Source: JAJPHU01 sp035553375
Lineage (GTDB): Bacteria; Planctomycetota; Planctomycetia; Gemmatales; Gemmataceae
Length of the DNA stretch: 64,000 bases
Reading direction: 5' to 3'
Assembly (NCBI GenBank): GCA_035553375.1
Contig: DATNCY010000015.1
Span: forward strand, 1 to 64,000
This document shows positions 44,467 to 52,631 of this stretch, piece after piece (position 1 is the stretch's first letter; the number at the start of each line of letters is the position of its first letter). The notes beneath the pieces were generated by a model. It searched no databases. It was not told the DNA's origin and saw nothing but the letters and a program-made list of their open reading frames with translations. A program made the position numbers and the translations under genes.

Positions 44467-44504
44467 GGCGGCGTAGCTCAGAGGTTAGAGCAGCGGCTTC
44501 ATAA
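44467..44504 (+). repeat. attL: 38-bp copy of the 5' half of tRNA-Met
   Basis: The 38 bases from the acceptor start to the end of the anticodon loop (GGCGGCGTAGCTCAGAGGTT ... GGCTTCATAA) are identical to 59517-59554. The flanks differ on both sides (GAGGGA versus CTTTC on the left; AACAG versus GCCGC on the right). This left copy lacks the 3' half of the tRNA and should not give a functional tRNA. It is the left end of the integrated element. Confidence 0.95.
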
Positions 44505-44520
44505 AACAGAAAGAACACTC

Positions 44521-44547
44521 AAACCCCTGGATTTCCAGGGGTTTTTT
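44521..44547. terminator. Rho-independent terminator at the left end of the element
   Basis: AAACCCCTGG-ATTT-CCAGGGGTTTTTT forms a compact hairpin followed by six T. It lies 17 bases after the left attachment site and would stop transcripts that read in from the truncated tRNA promoter. Confidence 0.8.
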
Positions 44548-44556
44548 CATTTTCCA

Positions 44557-44609
44557 CTACACCAGTTGCCCTCAGAAAAACTTGTCAGCGGGTGTAGTCG
44601 GGTGTAGTT
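44557..44609. other. GGGTGTAG repeats, possible integrase arm sites (left)
   Basis: GGGTGTAGTC at 44590 and GGGTGTAGTT at 44600 are direct copies 10 bases apart, and ACTACACC at 44557-44564 is the inverse. GGGTGTAA occurs twice near the right attachment site (59440 and 59452). Repeats at both ends near the att core are the usual place for integrase arm sites. Between 44505 and 44631 no gene is seen. Confidence 0.45.
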
Positions 44610-44631
44610 TTCGGACAAGACTTGTCCGTAG

Positions 44632-44913
44632 TTATGGGCGATGTGCCGCTTGTTCTTGCCGATCGCTGACCGAAGGGCAAAGGTCTACGGCGACGGAACG
44701 AATCCCCTGATGCGAGTAGCGGAATTCATCCGGCAGGGTGTCGCCTTCGATAAACAGGGTGAGCCGGCCAGTCGGAGAATACTCCCCTCCGATCACCCGG
44801 ACATCAGCACCTCGCACTTCGGGGGGCAAGTGGCCGGCTCGGAGAAGGAGAATCATCAAGTCATCGGCCAGGATTTGCACCATCCCCAAACGCCGCTCAT
44901 CGTACTTCTTCAT
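44632..44913 (-). CDS. Small hypothetical protein (93 aa)
   Basis: ATG 44913 (MKKYDERRLGMVQILADDLM) gives a short soluble protein with a beta-rich middle (GADVRVIGGEYSPTGRLTLF). No family is recognised. It starts 9 bases after the stop of the zinc-ribbon gene on the same strand, so the two probably form an operon. Confidence 0.5.
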   Translation of the reverse strand: MKKYDERRLGMVQILADDLMILLLRAGHLPPEVRGADVRVIGGEYSPTGRLTLFIEGDTLPDEFRYSHQGIRSVAVDLCPSVSDRQEQAAHRP

Positions 44914-44922
44914 GGTCGCATC

Positions 44923-45177
44923 TCAGTAGGGTTGGACGATCCCCATTGCCTTCAGGGAGAAGGTCAAGACCAATCCGCAATCTTCACAGTATACAGGGAC
45001 GACCGGGACGAAGGGCCTGCTGCACTCAACACCATTAGAAGCGAGGCCAGCAAGAGCAACCAGATCATCGCCCTTCTTCAGCTTCTTGGACTGGCAGTAT
45101 GGACACTCCCGATTCAGAACCTTGTCCTGCAACCAGGCGTCAATCAACTTCGCGTCCGCGTTTTGTTTGGCTGTCAT
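44923..45177 (-). CDS. Small zinc-ribbon protein
   Basis: ATG 45177 is supported by GGAGGT 9 bases upstream; the longer open frame has no such signal. The 84-residue product has two Cys pairs, CPYCQSKKL and CEDCG, forming a zinc ribbon, and a hydrophobic middle (DDLVALAGLASNG). No specific family is known. It is one of several zinc-ribbon proteins in this element. The 380 bases upstream (45178-45559) hold no gene I can support apart from the leader repeat noted below. Confidence 0.6.
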   Translation of the reverse strand: MTAKQNADAKLIDAWLQDKVLNRECPYCQSKKLKKGDDLVALAGLASNGVECSRPFVPVVPVYCEDCGLVLTFSLKAMGIVQPY

Positions 45178-45410
45178 CTTGATTACCTCCTGACGGGCAG
45201 CGCCCTGGCCGGCTCCGTGGGAGGTAAGCAACACGGAGCCGGCCAGGGCCAACCGGGGATCAGCCGGCGTCCCGATGTCAGCATACTCGCATTTTAGGGC
45301 CGTGGGTTCAAGCATCATTTCGCGTCTACTGCATCGTGCGATCCACAAGCGGCGTCGAGCTGACTGCCGGCACCGGATGTGGCAGAGAGCGAATGGTGCG
45401 ATGGGAGGGA

Positions 45411-45479
45411 CTGAGCCGGCCGCGTTGCGTTTCACCCAATCCGTCAAGACTCACCATCTCCTCATCAACGATTGCTTAT
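45411..45479 (+). promoter_or_regulatory. Leader segment duplicated upstream of two exported-protein genes (copy 1)
   Basis: CTGAGCCGGCCGCGT (45411-45425) followed by TCACCATCTCCTCATC... (45451-45479) recurs at 46076-46144 with 27 of 29 identical bases in the second block. The copies lie 80 and 37 bases before the genes at 45560 and 46182. They are candidates for a shared promoter or RNA leader. Confidence 0.55.
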
Positions 45480-45559
45480 CTTTACATGACAAGACAGTAA
45501 CCAACCTCTGCCCGATGGTGCCTCGCTCTCACCCCATCCCCACCTGCCGGAGCCTTTTC

Positions 45560-46072
45560 ATGGCCAGCACACTCCGAATACTTCGGCTTCTCACCCTCGC
45601 GACGGTCCTGCTGGCACCCCTTTACGCTGGCCTGTTGCTTACTGGCAACGAACATCAGCCGGGTATCTCGGCCGTCGCCGTCTGGTTGAAGGAACAAGAG
45701 CGTGCCGAGCGATTGCGGAACACCGGGGACATGATCTGCGAAAGCCACGAGGTGATGGAGGCCATCATTTGGGATCTGATAGAGGGGCGTCTCCCCTTGC
45801 GGAAAGCTGCCGCCGACCTGAATGCCGCAATGGGGAGTAGGGTTCCTAACGGTCCCCTTTTCCGCGTGGCTTCCCCTGGACAGTCGGCGGAGGAATCCAG
45901 TTTGCGCTGGGCTATTCACTGCGCCGAAGTGCGTTTGAAAAAGGACGCACGCGAAGCGGAAGTGCTGCATCGACTTCATGCCGAACTGCAAGATTATCTG
46001 AGCGAGAAGAGCAACCCATCAGCACCCCCTCATTCGCTGCCGATTGCCTTGGCGGACGACAAGGCTTACTAA
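45560..46072 (+). CDS. Exported/membrane-anchored hypothetical protein
   Basis: ATG 45560 (MASTLRILRLLTLATVLLAP) after GGAG gives 170 residues with an N-terminal membrane or signal segment. The mature part is helical (GISAVAVWLKEQERAERLRN, CAEVRLKKDAREAEVLHRLH) and has no recognised domain. It is the first plus-strand gene of the element and has the duplicated leader in front. Confidence 0.6.
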   Translation: MASTLRILRLLTLATVLLAPLYAGLLLTGNEHQPGISAVAVWLKEQERAERLRNTGDMICESHEVMEAIIWDLIEGRLPLRKAAADLNAAMGSRVPNGPLFRVASPGQSAEESSLRWAIHCAEVRLKKDAREAEVLHRLHAELQDYLSEKSNPSAPPHSLPIALADDKAY

Positions 46073-46075
46073 CGA

Positions 46076-46144
46076 GAGCCGGCCGCGTGGCCACTATGTC
46101 GCCAGCAGCAAAGATTCATCATCTCCTCATCAGCGATTGCTTAT
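46076..46144 (+). promoter_or_regulatory. Leader segment duplicated upstream of two exported-protein genes (copy 2)
   Basis: GAGCCGGCCGCGT at 46076-46088 and TCATCATCTCCTCATC... at 46116-46144 match copy 1. It lies directly before the small lipoprotein gene at 46182. A further short match, AGAGCGAATGGTGCG, links 45386-45400 and 46396-46410. Confidence 0.55.
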
Positions 46145-46181
46145 AGCTCGATTGGGGCTGCCCATCCAAGAGGGAACGCGC

Positions 46182-46328
46182 ATGAGGCGTCGTATGCTCC
46201 TCGTCGTGCTGGCTGGAGTCGCGTTGTTGCCTGGCTGCTGCTGGTTTCATCACTATCGTTGCTTCAAACCCGCCTTCGAGATTCCCTCGGAGAAAGCAGC
46301 GGGCACGCCACAAGATAAGAGCCGCTGA
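46182..46328 (+). CDS. Small lipoprotein (48 aa)
   Basis: The product MRRRMLLVVLAGVALLPGCC has a basic start, hydrophobic core and lipobox-like LPGC at residues 16-19, then a short mature tail (WFHHYRCFKPAF...). It is too short for any function to be named. It follows the duplicated leader. The 280 bases after it (46329-46608) hold no supported gene. Confidence 0.55.
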   Translation: MRRRMLLVVLAGVALLPGCCWFHHYRCFKPAFEIPSEKAAGTPQDKSR

Positions 46329-46608
46329 TTCGCTGTCTCCCGCGTCCCTGGCGCACAACCGGGCGTCAGGCTGGTTTGCAGCGCCGGACGCCATACAGAG
46401 CGAATGGTGCGTTCTGGCGGGGCCTATGGGAATGTCCATCGACCGCCTGGTCAGGACGCGCTGCACGCGCTCGATACCCCGCAACGACCTGGCCGCCATT
46501 GCTCTGGCTCGGTTTAATCGTTGACAAGGGGTTGTCAGTTCGGTCGAAGCCCGCCTTCCATTGCAGTTCTGCAATGACTACTGCAATGACCGGCCCCCCC
46601 ATAGCTAA

Positions 46609-46935
46609 TCACTTCTTGCCCTTGCCCCTCTTCTTTGGCGCTGGCTTCCCCTCCGGCGCCGATCCTTCCTTCTGACCAGATGAACGCTTCGAGCTGGCCG
46701 GCGGCGTATCGGCCTGGTCGTTGGCCGCGTCCCGGAACTCCTCGCATGAGACTCCGAGAGCATCGGCCAGAGCAACAGCCGTCGCCCATGATGGCTCTCG
46801 GTCACCTTGCTCAAGCTTCGTCAATCCATGTAGATGCAATCCGGCTCGCTCTGCCAAATCCGCTTGCGTGAGACTGGCTGCTAACCGCAGTTCCCGAAGC
46901 CTGGCCGCGAAGCCGGTTGCTTTCTTCTTCGCCAT
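46609..46935 (-). CDS. XRE-family regulator of the element
   Basis: ATG 46935 (MAKKKATGFAARLRELRLAA) has GGAGGG upstream. Residues 8-65 form a lambda-repressor-type HTH (LTQADLAERAGLHLHGLTKL, EQGDREPSW). The C-terminus is a Lys/Pro/Ser-rich tail. The 108-residue protein faces two perfect operator palindromes (47016-47053) in its divergent promoter region, so it very likely represses the plus-strand genes from 47107 and itself. Confidence 0.88.
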   Translation of the reverse strand: MAKKKATGFAARLRELRLAASLTQADLAERAGLHLHGLTKLEQGDREPSWATAVALADALGVSCEEFRDAANDQADTPPASSKRSSGQKEGSAPEGKPAPKKRGKGKK

Positions 46936-46979
46936 GCGCCCTCCGATGAAAAGCCTTCTTCTAACCTGTCTAAAAGTAT

Positions 46980-47058
46980 ACCCCATCTGGGCAATCCAAA
47001 GCAAATAAAAAAAGTACCCCAATTGGGGTTGACGATGTTACCCCAATTGGGGTACAAT
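46980..47058 (+). promoter_or_regulatory. Promoter with two perfect ACCCCAATTGGGGT operators
   Basis: ACCCCAATTGGGGT occurs at 47016-47029 and 47040-47053, with a weaker copy ACCCCATCTGGGCA at 46980-46993. A promoter fits across them: TTGACG at 47029-47034, 18 bases, TACAAT at 47053-47058. The second operator fills the spacer, so a repressor bound there would block transcription of 47107. The XRE protein encoded on the other side is the likely binder. Confidence 0.85.
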
Positions 47059-47106
47059 GATCCTGTCCACTTGGAAGCACTCTTCAACCCAGCAGGAGTC
47101 TCGAAC

Positions 47107-47442
47107 ATGGCAACCGCAACGAAGTCCCGCAAGCCCGCAACGAAGTCCCGTAAGGCCACCATCGGCACGCTCACCAATGGCAAGCTGCTGCTGTGCATCA
47201 CGCAAGGCTCCGACGTGCGAAGCTACCTGCTGACGCCGATCCCGTCCGACTTCGGCACCGGATTCCATCTGCTCAAAGGCGACAACGGCGACGGTTCCCC
47301 TCGCGAGGAATACGACGTGTTGCTGGCGGGTCGGGATTCTTCCTGCACCTGCAAGGGCCACACCTATCACGGCCATTGCAAGCATGTCGAGAGCCTCACC
47401 GCTCTGCACAATGCCGGAAAGCTGAACGTCGTCACCATCTAA
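47107..47442 (+). CDS. SWIM-type zinc-finger protein
   Basis: The 111-residue product has a basic start (MATATKSRKPATKSRKATIG) and near the C-terminus CTCKGHTYHGHCKHVESL, which fits the SWIM pattern C-x-C-x(n)-C-x-H. SWIM fingers bind DNA or proteins. Its middle is a small beta region. It is the first gene under the operator-controlled promoter and is followed by three more small genes. Confidence 0.75.
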   Translation: MATATKSRKPATKSRKATIGTLTNGKLLLCITQGSDVRSYLLTPIPSDFGTGFHLLKGDNGDGSPREEYDVLLAGRDSSCTCKGHTYHGHCKHVESLTALHNAGKLNVVTI

Positions 47443-47498
47443 ACCACGGCACCACGGGAGGGCGGACAGCAAACGTCCTCCCCTTGGGAGGAATGAAC

Positions 47499-47741
47499 AT
47501 GAACGCGACTATCCCTCTGTCTGGCTCCCCCAGCAAGCCGGTTCGCCGTGGTTTCCCCTCGGTGACGTGTATCAAGTGCGGCAACGCCGATGCCGTGGTC
47601 ACAGTCAACCTGACCGACGTGAGCGAGTTCCATTGCAACGAATGCGATGAGGACTTCAGCGCCGCCGACGTGCGGGAGTTCGTCGGCCAGTGGCAAGCCG
47701 TGTTGAACTGGATCGAGCTTTGCCCCGCCGTTGAGGACTGA
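47499..47741 (+). CDS. Small zinc-ribbon protein
   Basis: ATG 47499 is chosen because GGGAGGA (47486-47492) is at the right spacing; ATG 47493 would be too close. The 80-residue product carries CIKCG and CNECDEDFS, a zinc ribbon, followed by a helix (VREFVGQWQAVLNWIELC). It may be a DNA- or RNA-binding accessory protein. It lies within the operator-controlled cluster. Confidence 0.65.
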   Translation: MNATIPLSGSPSKPVRRGFPSVTCIKCGNADAVVTVNLTDVSEFHCNECDEDFSAADVREFVGQWQAVLNWIELCPAVED

Positions 47742-47809
47742 CTTACCCTCCCCCGGTAATGTTCGCCGGGAGATCAACCTGTTCCGCTTTTCAGAAAGAG
47801 AGTTCCACC

Positions 47810-48043
47810 ATGAAGACAACCCGAACCCTTTCCCGCCGCAAGAACCGCAACCGTGATGCCGTGGCCGTCGAGTTGCTCCAACAGCTCGGCCGCTGTGTCC
47901 GCCTGCTCGATACGCTTCTTGACGACGATGGCCACAACTACCCGCTGTCCCAGCTGCACGCCCAGAGCGCGCGGTTTCTGCTGGACAGTCTCGAATGCGA
48001 GGTTCCCACGGCCGTTCTCGATGCCGCCTTTGCCGGGGCTTGA
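47810..48043 (+). CDS. Small hypothetical helical protein (77 aa)
   Basis: The product starts with a basic MKTTRTLSRRKNRNRD and continues with helices (VELLQQLGRCVRLLDTLLDD, LHAQSARFLLDSL). No family is recognised. A purine-rich AGAGAG precedes the ATG. It is part of the plus-strand cluster; 48044-48309 shows no supported gene. Confidence 0.5.
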   Translation: MKTTRTLSRRKNRNRDAVAVELLQQLGRCVRLLDTLLDDDGHNYPLSQLHAQSARFLLDSLECEVPTAVLDAAFAGA

Positions 48044-48309
48044 ATCACTTCCCTGCGGTACAGAGGAAGGGCCGGCGGCTGGCCGGTTCCGTGTGGATGG
48101 TTGAATCCTGTTCTCTGCCGGTCGTTCCGGCAGGGAGAGGTTTGAGCCAGACTGAGGACCGCACGGAGCTTGCCGCCGCCGTCATCTCAACACCAACAGC
48201 GGAGAAGAGGCAAACCGCAGCCGGCGGGATGGTCCTGGCCGGCGCTTAAAGAGGAGTGCCGACGCCGGTGTCATTACCACCGGCGTCGGCCGCATGCAGA
48301 GGACTCGAC

Positions 48310-48555
48310 ATGAAGGCTACCACGAACTACGTTTCCGCGAAAGCTCTTGAGCATGAGTGGTGCGCGCTTGGCTTTGAAAATGGCGCACCGTCTCATGTTC
48401 CCGATGAACTCGTACAGGCGGACATTCGCATCTATCATCGGCTCCAGTGTGGGGCTTGTGGGCATCGTGGCCATAAGGTCACGCCCTACCACCGAGGTTC
48501 AGAATACCGGCTCCTTTGTGCTTGTAGAAAATGCTCGTCTGGCTTGGAGGCATAA
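48310..48555 (+). CDS. Small zinc-finger-like protein (81 aa)
   Basis: ATG 48310 has AGAGGA upstream. The C-terminal half has CGACGHRGH and CACRKC, a likely zinc site. The N-terminus (MKATTNYVSAKALEHEWCAL) is helical. It is the third zinc-binding protein of this plus-strand set. The function is unknown. Confidence 0.55.
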   Translation: MKATTNYVSAKALEHEWCALGFENGAPSHVPDELVQADIRIYHRLQCGACGHRGHKVTPYHRGSEYRLLCACRKCSSGLEA

Positions 48556-48688
48556 GCAGCAGTTAGCATTGACCGCAATGCTCTCCCCGGCAATACCGCT
48601 CCAGTCGGTCAATGACCAGTTCTTCATCAGACCCGGCACCGATCGCCGGGTCTGATGTGTTGTCACCAACTGCACACGAGGGAGAGGC

Positions 48689-49294
48689 ATGGAGCGAGAT
48701 ACCGCCTTGCAGGGTTTGAAGAGACGGTTGACCCGCCTGCTCGTCACGAAGATCACGGAAGCCGGACTTGCCCGCCACGTCGCCAAACTCATCGCCGAAG
48801 TAGCAGCCAGAGATCTTGAACAAGCGCTGGCGGAAGCAGCCTGCGACCTGCTGGCCAGCCCTCGATCGGAGTCACCAGCGCCGCCGCTGCCTGGATCCTG
48901 CGATGCGAAGAAGGCAAGGCCGGCAAAATGCGGCACGTCTGCGGAGCCAAAAACCATGGCCGAAGTCGCACCGGAAACCGTATTGACTGTGGCGCAGCTC
49001 GCCCAGGCCGTGGGGCCGCGCCGAGCCAACCGCCCCACAAACGTCGAGACGGCACGCGCCTGGATGTTACAGGGAATCCAGGGAGTGTTCCTGCACTCCT
49101 GGCTGGATCTGTGCGTCCGCAAGACCACCTGGGGCGACTATGTGAAGTTTCGCGCGGAAGTGGCCCGCGTAAAGGAAGCGGAACGGAAACGGCTTCGGGA
49201 AGTCGTGAAGGGACTCAGCCGCCGGGAAGAGAAGGCGCGAAAGAAACGAGCGGAAGACGCCAAGCGACGGCTCGAAGAGATGGGCCTGCGTTAA
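48689..49294 (+). CDS. Hypothetical protein (201 aa), helical with basic C-terminus
   Basis: ATG 48689 follows GAGGGAGAGG. The N-terminal 60 residues are helical (LKRRLTRLLVTKITEAGLAR), the middle has a conserved-looking VLTVAQLAQAVGPRRANRPT, then ARAWMLQGIQGVFLHSWLDL, and the last 50 are a very basic helix (KRLREVVKGLSRREEKARKK). It could bind nucleic acid. It is the last plus-strand gene, convergent with the minus-strand run. Confidence 0.55.
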   Translation: MERDTALQGLKRRLTRLLVTKITEAGLARHVAKLIAEVAARDLEQALAEAACDLLASPRSESPAPPLPGSCDAKKARPAKCGTSAEPKTMAEVAPETVLTVAQLAQAVGPRRANRPTNVETARAWMLQGIQGVFLHSWLDLCVRKTTWGDYVKFRAEVARVKEAERKRLREVVKGLSRREEKARKKRAEDAKRRLEEMGLR

Positions 49295-49424
49295 TGGGTA
49301 TGCTGGACTCGACGGATGGAGTTGCTGTAGGATTGGTGTAGCTCTCTCCGGTCAGGAGAAGATCAGAGCCGGGTTTCTGGTAGGCAGGAACCCGGCTCCT
49401 TTTGTTGTTCTCAGCAACATCATC

Positions 49425-49685
49425 TCAGGCGCCAGCCTCAACAGCCGCTCCGGTCGGAGCATTCAAGACGGTCACAATCTGAAAGATGTTTTGGGCATCC
49501 GCACGATGCCGCTTGCCACATCGCGAGCAGAGCGGAATAGGCGGAAGTGGCGGCTCCGGTTCTCCAGCCAGCCAATGAACGATCTCGATCTGCTGGATTT
49601 CGCCTGGACACTCACCCGGTTCATAGACGCCAAGTTGGTTTTTCAGGCAGTTCTCAAGGGCCTCAAGCCGTCTTTGAATGGCCAT
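49425..49685 (-). CDS. Small zinc-binding hypothetical protein (86 aa)
   Basis: ATG 49685 with GAAGGAG upstream gives MAIQRRLEALENCLKNQLGV, then IVHWLAGEPEPPLPPIPLCS, then CGKRH. Two Cys-rich spots (LCSRCGKRH) suggest a zinc knuckle. It overlaps the previous gene by 23 bases. The product is likely a partner of the terminase-small-like protein. Confidence 0.5.
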   Translation of the reverse strand: MAIQRRLEALENCLKNQLGVYEPGECPGEIQQIEIVHWLAGEPEPPLPPIPLCSRCGKRHRADAQNIFQIVTVLNAPTGAAVEAGA

Positions 49686-50067
49686 GTGCTTTCTCCTTCG
49701 TAAGCTTTCGCACCTGCTCTTCCAGTGCGGCCAAACGCGCGTCCGTCTCCTCAGACTCCCGCAGCTGGTCGCCCAGGCCCAGGATAGCGCGGGCGGCGCC
49801 GAGACGAAGCCGGTGGTCATCATCACGGAGCAAGTTCCGCAGAACAATCGAAGCCTCGGCCGCACCCTTACTCAGATGGCCGAGAGCGCGTTCAAGAACA
49901 TCGGCGCGAGCCTGGCGGACCTTGGAGCGGAAGGCGAGATTCTTCAACCGGCGGTAAACCGTCACATCGGAAACGCCCGCTAACTTGGCCGTCGCTTCTA
50001 CGGATTTTCCACTGGCCAGGTGCGCGATAAGAACCGAGTCCGCATTATGTTTCGGTCCACCTGGCAT
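49663..50067 (-). CDS. HTH protein resembling small terminase subunits
   Basis: ATG 50067 is preferred because GGGAG (50074-50078) is too close to ATG 50073. The N-terminus (residues 5-45, LIAHLASGKSVEATAKLAGV, SDVTVYRRLK) is a homeodomain-like HTH of the type found in small terminases. The centre is helical and the C-terminus a coiled coil (TDARLAALEEQVRKLTKEKA). No large terminase is seen, so it may act as a regulator or DNA-binding protein of the element. Confidence 0.55.
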   Translation of the reverse strand: MPGGPKHNADSVLIAHLASGKSVEATAKLAGVSDVTVYRRLKNLAFRSKVRQARADVLERALGHLSKGAAEASIVLRNLLRDDDHRLRLGAARAILGLGDQLRESEETDARLAALEEQVRKLTKEKAHGHSKTA

Positions 50068-50161
50068 GACCATACTCCCTGTCGGCTGGTGACGGCTGGT
50101 GAAACTTCCCCACGGAAATCCATCGTAGCCCGTTCGGTTCTCCGCAAGAAAGCCTCTCTGC

Positions 50162-52177
50162 TTATCGCGTGCGGAACTGCCCGCGCTGATTCGCCCACTG
50201 TTGATGACGGAACGCCTCGATCTCGCTCTTCATGCGATGTTCCAGGCCGGCGATCAGTTGATTCAACTCGCCGCCTACCTTCCTCGCCACTTGATCGGTA
50301 AGGCTTTGTTGATCGAACTTGATTTGAATGTTGACATCGGCTTGCGCCTTGATGAGTTGCTGATTTAGCGCCTGCTCCCGCTTGTTCTGGTTCGTGTTGC
50401 CCATGATCTCGGCGATCATCTGGCCTGTCATTCCTTGCCCGGCGCGATCCGCGCCGATCTTCTGGAGTTGAGAACCGAACACGTCACTATGCTGCTGCAT
50501 GAAACCGATTTCCGCTTGATTCACCTGCATGCCGGCTTTGACCTTGCGGGAGATGCCCAACATGGTTCGCAGCTTGGCCGGATGCAACAACCCCATCGTC
50601 TCTTTCAAGCCTTGTTTGCGGCGCTGCTCGGCCTGAATCTGCGAATGGATCGTGCTGAGGTTCGCCTTGAGAACATCGCCCTGCTGCTGCTGAATCTGCC
50701 GGAGATTCTCTTCGCCAGCTTTGCGCAGTTCCAGCGCGCGAGTTTGGGAGGATAGAAGTTGCTCCTCGGCGGCTTTGCGTTTCTCCGTCGCGGCCGTGGC
50801 CAGGTCGTTGAGTCGAAGCATCTCTTCGACGGGAAGGTTCTGCTGATGCGCGTTGAGTACAGCGCCGCGAGCTTGCTTTTCCTCGGCGCTGGCCTGCTGA
50901 AATCGGCCTTGGTGGAAGCCGCGTTGCTTCTGCGCCTCGGCCAGCTGCGCGTCAATAACATCCTGACGCGATCTCCCCTCGGCACCGATGCGGAGCATGG
51001 ATTCGCGTGTGCCGATCTGCCGAAAGAGGTCTTCCGTCTTGGCCTCGCGCGAGTAACCGAACTCGCCCCGGCTCCCCAGAATGGCCGCAGACCTTGCCGC
51101 CGCCCCTCCCGCCTGGAGTTGGAAGTCCGTCGTGCGCATCCGCAGTGACGCTTCCGCCTGCGCCCGAATACGCGCCCGGTCTAGTTCCAAGCCGCCTTGC
51201 CTGCCGACGAAAGTATTCTCATGCGAGGATTCGGTTCTGGCCTTCTCAATCGCTTGTCTGGCTTGGAAGTTGGCGAAATCTATGTCCTCACCGGATCTGC
51301 CGAGAGAAAACTTGAACTGCTCGAAGGTCATCCCCTGGCGGCGCGCCTCCTGCTGTTTTTTCAACTTGCTGTCAGGGGTGAACGCGCGAGTGAACTTGGC
51401 GAGCGGCGAATCATACTCCGGCTGGAGCCAGGATTGCGAGGGACCGCCTTGCTGAATGTATCGCTCGTAGTCTTCCTTCTTCGTACCCATGCCGCCGCGC
51501 CGATAGAACTCCTCTCCGGAGTATTGCCCGGTTCGCTTAAACAGGTGCGGCGCAAGCCCCCACAGATCGCGGGTGAAACTGGACTCTCGGCGTTCCTTCC
51601 CTTTCAGTCGCTCTTTGGCCGCTTGGTTCTCTTCCGCGCGGCCTGTCTCTGGGTTCTTCTGAAGACTCTCATAGTGCAGCTTGTTCGCGTGGGTTGCCGC
51701 CTTGACTGCCAGGGTGAAGGCCGACAGCGCCGCCGTCGCGGGTGCCAGCAACCCGCCGAAACCAGCCATGCCCGCGATGCCGCTGCCAAATGAGCCGACT
51801 TGTCCGCCGATGTGTCCCGCTGCTTGGCGGAAGGCGCTCGGCCCTTGCGGAGTCAGCCGCAAGTTCTGCTGGCCAATCTGACTGTACGATGCGCCCTGCT
51901 TGGCAGCGACCGAAGAGAAGGCTTTCTCCGCTTGGCGTGCGCCAGCCGCGATGTCCGAGAACGCCTTGGTTCCGGCACTCCCCACAGAGCGGAAGCCGTC
52001 AATGAGTTTGGATAAACTGCCAGTCAGTTTGTCGATGCCGCCACTGGTCTTCGTGAGAACATCGTCCGCGTCACGTCCGAATTGCTTGGCGCTGGCCGAC
52101 AGGTTTTTGAAGGGTGCGTCACTGCCCGCTTTTAGTGTTGCACCAAGTCTCAAATTCAGGTCGCGGTCAGTGGACAT
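50162..52177 (-). CDS. Tape-measure-like protein
   Basis: ATG 52177 (MSTDRDLNLRLGATLKAGSD) follows AAGGAGG. The 671-residue protein has a Gly/Ala-rich hydrophobic segment near 120-165 (GSFGSGIAGMAGFGGLLAPA), long charged helices (EKRKAAEEQLLSSQTRALEL, RQIQQQQGDVLKANLSTIHS) and Gln-rich coiled coils, as in phage tail tape-measure proteins. The N-terminus (FKNLSASAKQFGRDADDVLT, DKLTGSLSKLIDGF) is typical for them. Without other tail genes its use in a virion is uncertain. It overlaps the upstream gene's stop. Confidence 0.55.
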   Translation of the reverse strand: MSTDRDLNLRLGATLKAGSDAPFKNLSASAKQFGRDADDVLTKTSGGIDKLTGSLSKLIDGFRSVGSAGTKAFSDIAAGARQAEKAFSSVAAKQGASYSQIGQQNLRLTPQGPSAFRQAAGHIGGQVGSFGSGIAGMAGFGGLLAPATAALSAFTLAVKAATHANKLHYESLQKNPETGRAEENQAAKERLKGKERRESSFTRDLWGLAPHLFKRTGQYSGEEFYRRGGMGTKKEDYERYIQQGGPSQSWLQPEYDSPLAKFTRAFTPDSKLKKQQEARRQGMTFEQFKFSLGRSGEDIDFANFQARQAIEKARTESSHENTFVGRQGGLELDRARIRAQAEASLRMRTTDFQLQAGGAAARSAAILGSRGEFGYSREAKTEDLFRQIGTRESMLRIGAEGRSRQDVIDAQLAEAQKQRGFHQGRFQQASAEEKQARGAVLNAHQQNLPVEEMLRLNDLATAATEKRKAAEEQLLSSQTRALELRKAGEENLRQIQQQQGDVLKANLSTIHSQIQAEQRRKQGLKETMGLLHPAKLRTMLGISRKVKAGMQVNQAEIGFMQQHSDVFGSQLQKIGADRAGQGMTGQMIAEIMGNTNQNKREQALNQQLIKAQADVNIQIKFDQQSLTDQVARKVGGELNQLIAGLEHRMKSEIEAFRHQQWANQRGQFRTR

Positions 52178-52535
52178 CGGGGGCCTCCTTCGTCGCTCGC
52201 TCATTCACGGTGTGGTATTTGGCCTGCGCTTGCTCCCAAAGGGATCGCAAGGTGAGAAACTTGCGTCGGGGACAACGCTCCCGGCCGGCGCTCCATGCCT
52301 CTAAAGCCTCTTCCATCGCGTGATCGAATCGGAGCCGTAATAGGTCTAGTTGGGGAGCCATTGCGTGCATGGCAGCAACGCATTCCTCGGCGCGCCGGAT
52401 GTCCTCAGGCGGAAGCGCTGCGCTGTCCAGCATCGGCCGGATGTTCAGGTAGCGTTCCATCAAGGACGTGCTATGTCGCATATGGGAGATGACTCGTTCC
52501 ATCATCCGGATCGCTCGGCGCGTTTTGTTTCGCAT
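52167..52535 (-). CDS. Hypothetical helical protein (122 aa)
   Basis: ATG 52535 (MRNKTRRAIRMMERVISHMR) gives a basic, fully helical protein (RRAEECVAAMHAMAPQLDLL). No family is recognised. Its stop overlaps the start of the tape-measure-like gene, the position often used by tail assembly proteins, but no other support is seen. Confidence 0.5.
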   Translation of the reverse strand: MRNKTRRAIRMMERVISHMRHSTSLMERYLNIRPMLDSAALPPEDIRRAEECVAAMHAMAPQLDLLRLRFDHAMEEALEAWSAGRERCPRRKFLTLRSLWEQAQAKYHTVNERATKEAPDVH

Positions 52536-52631
52536 GGATGGCTTCCAGCATTGAAAAAAATCCGGAGGCGGGGTGGCGTCGGGAAGTACGCAACCCACGC
52601 GCGGCCGCAAGCCCCGCTCGCCTCCGAAAAA

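Noticed and set aside
44181..44504. Open frame ending in the left tRNA half
   Set aside because: It crosses the attachment site and tRNA bases, has no ribosome site and no protein-like pattern.
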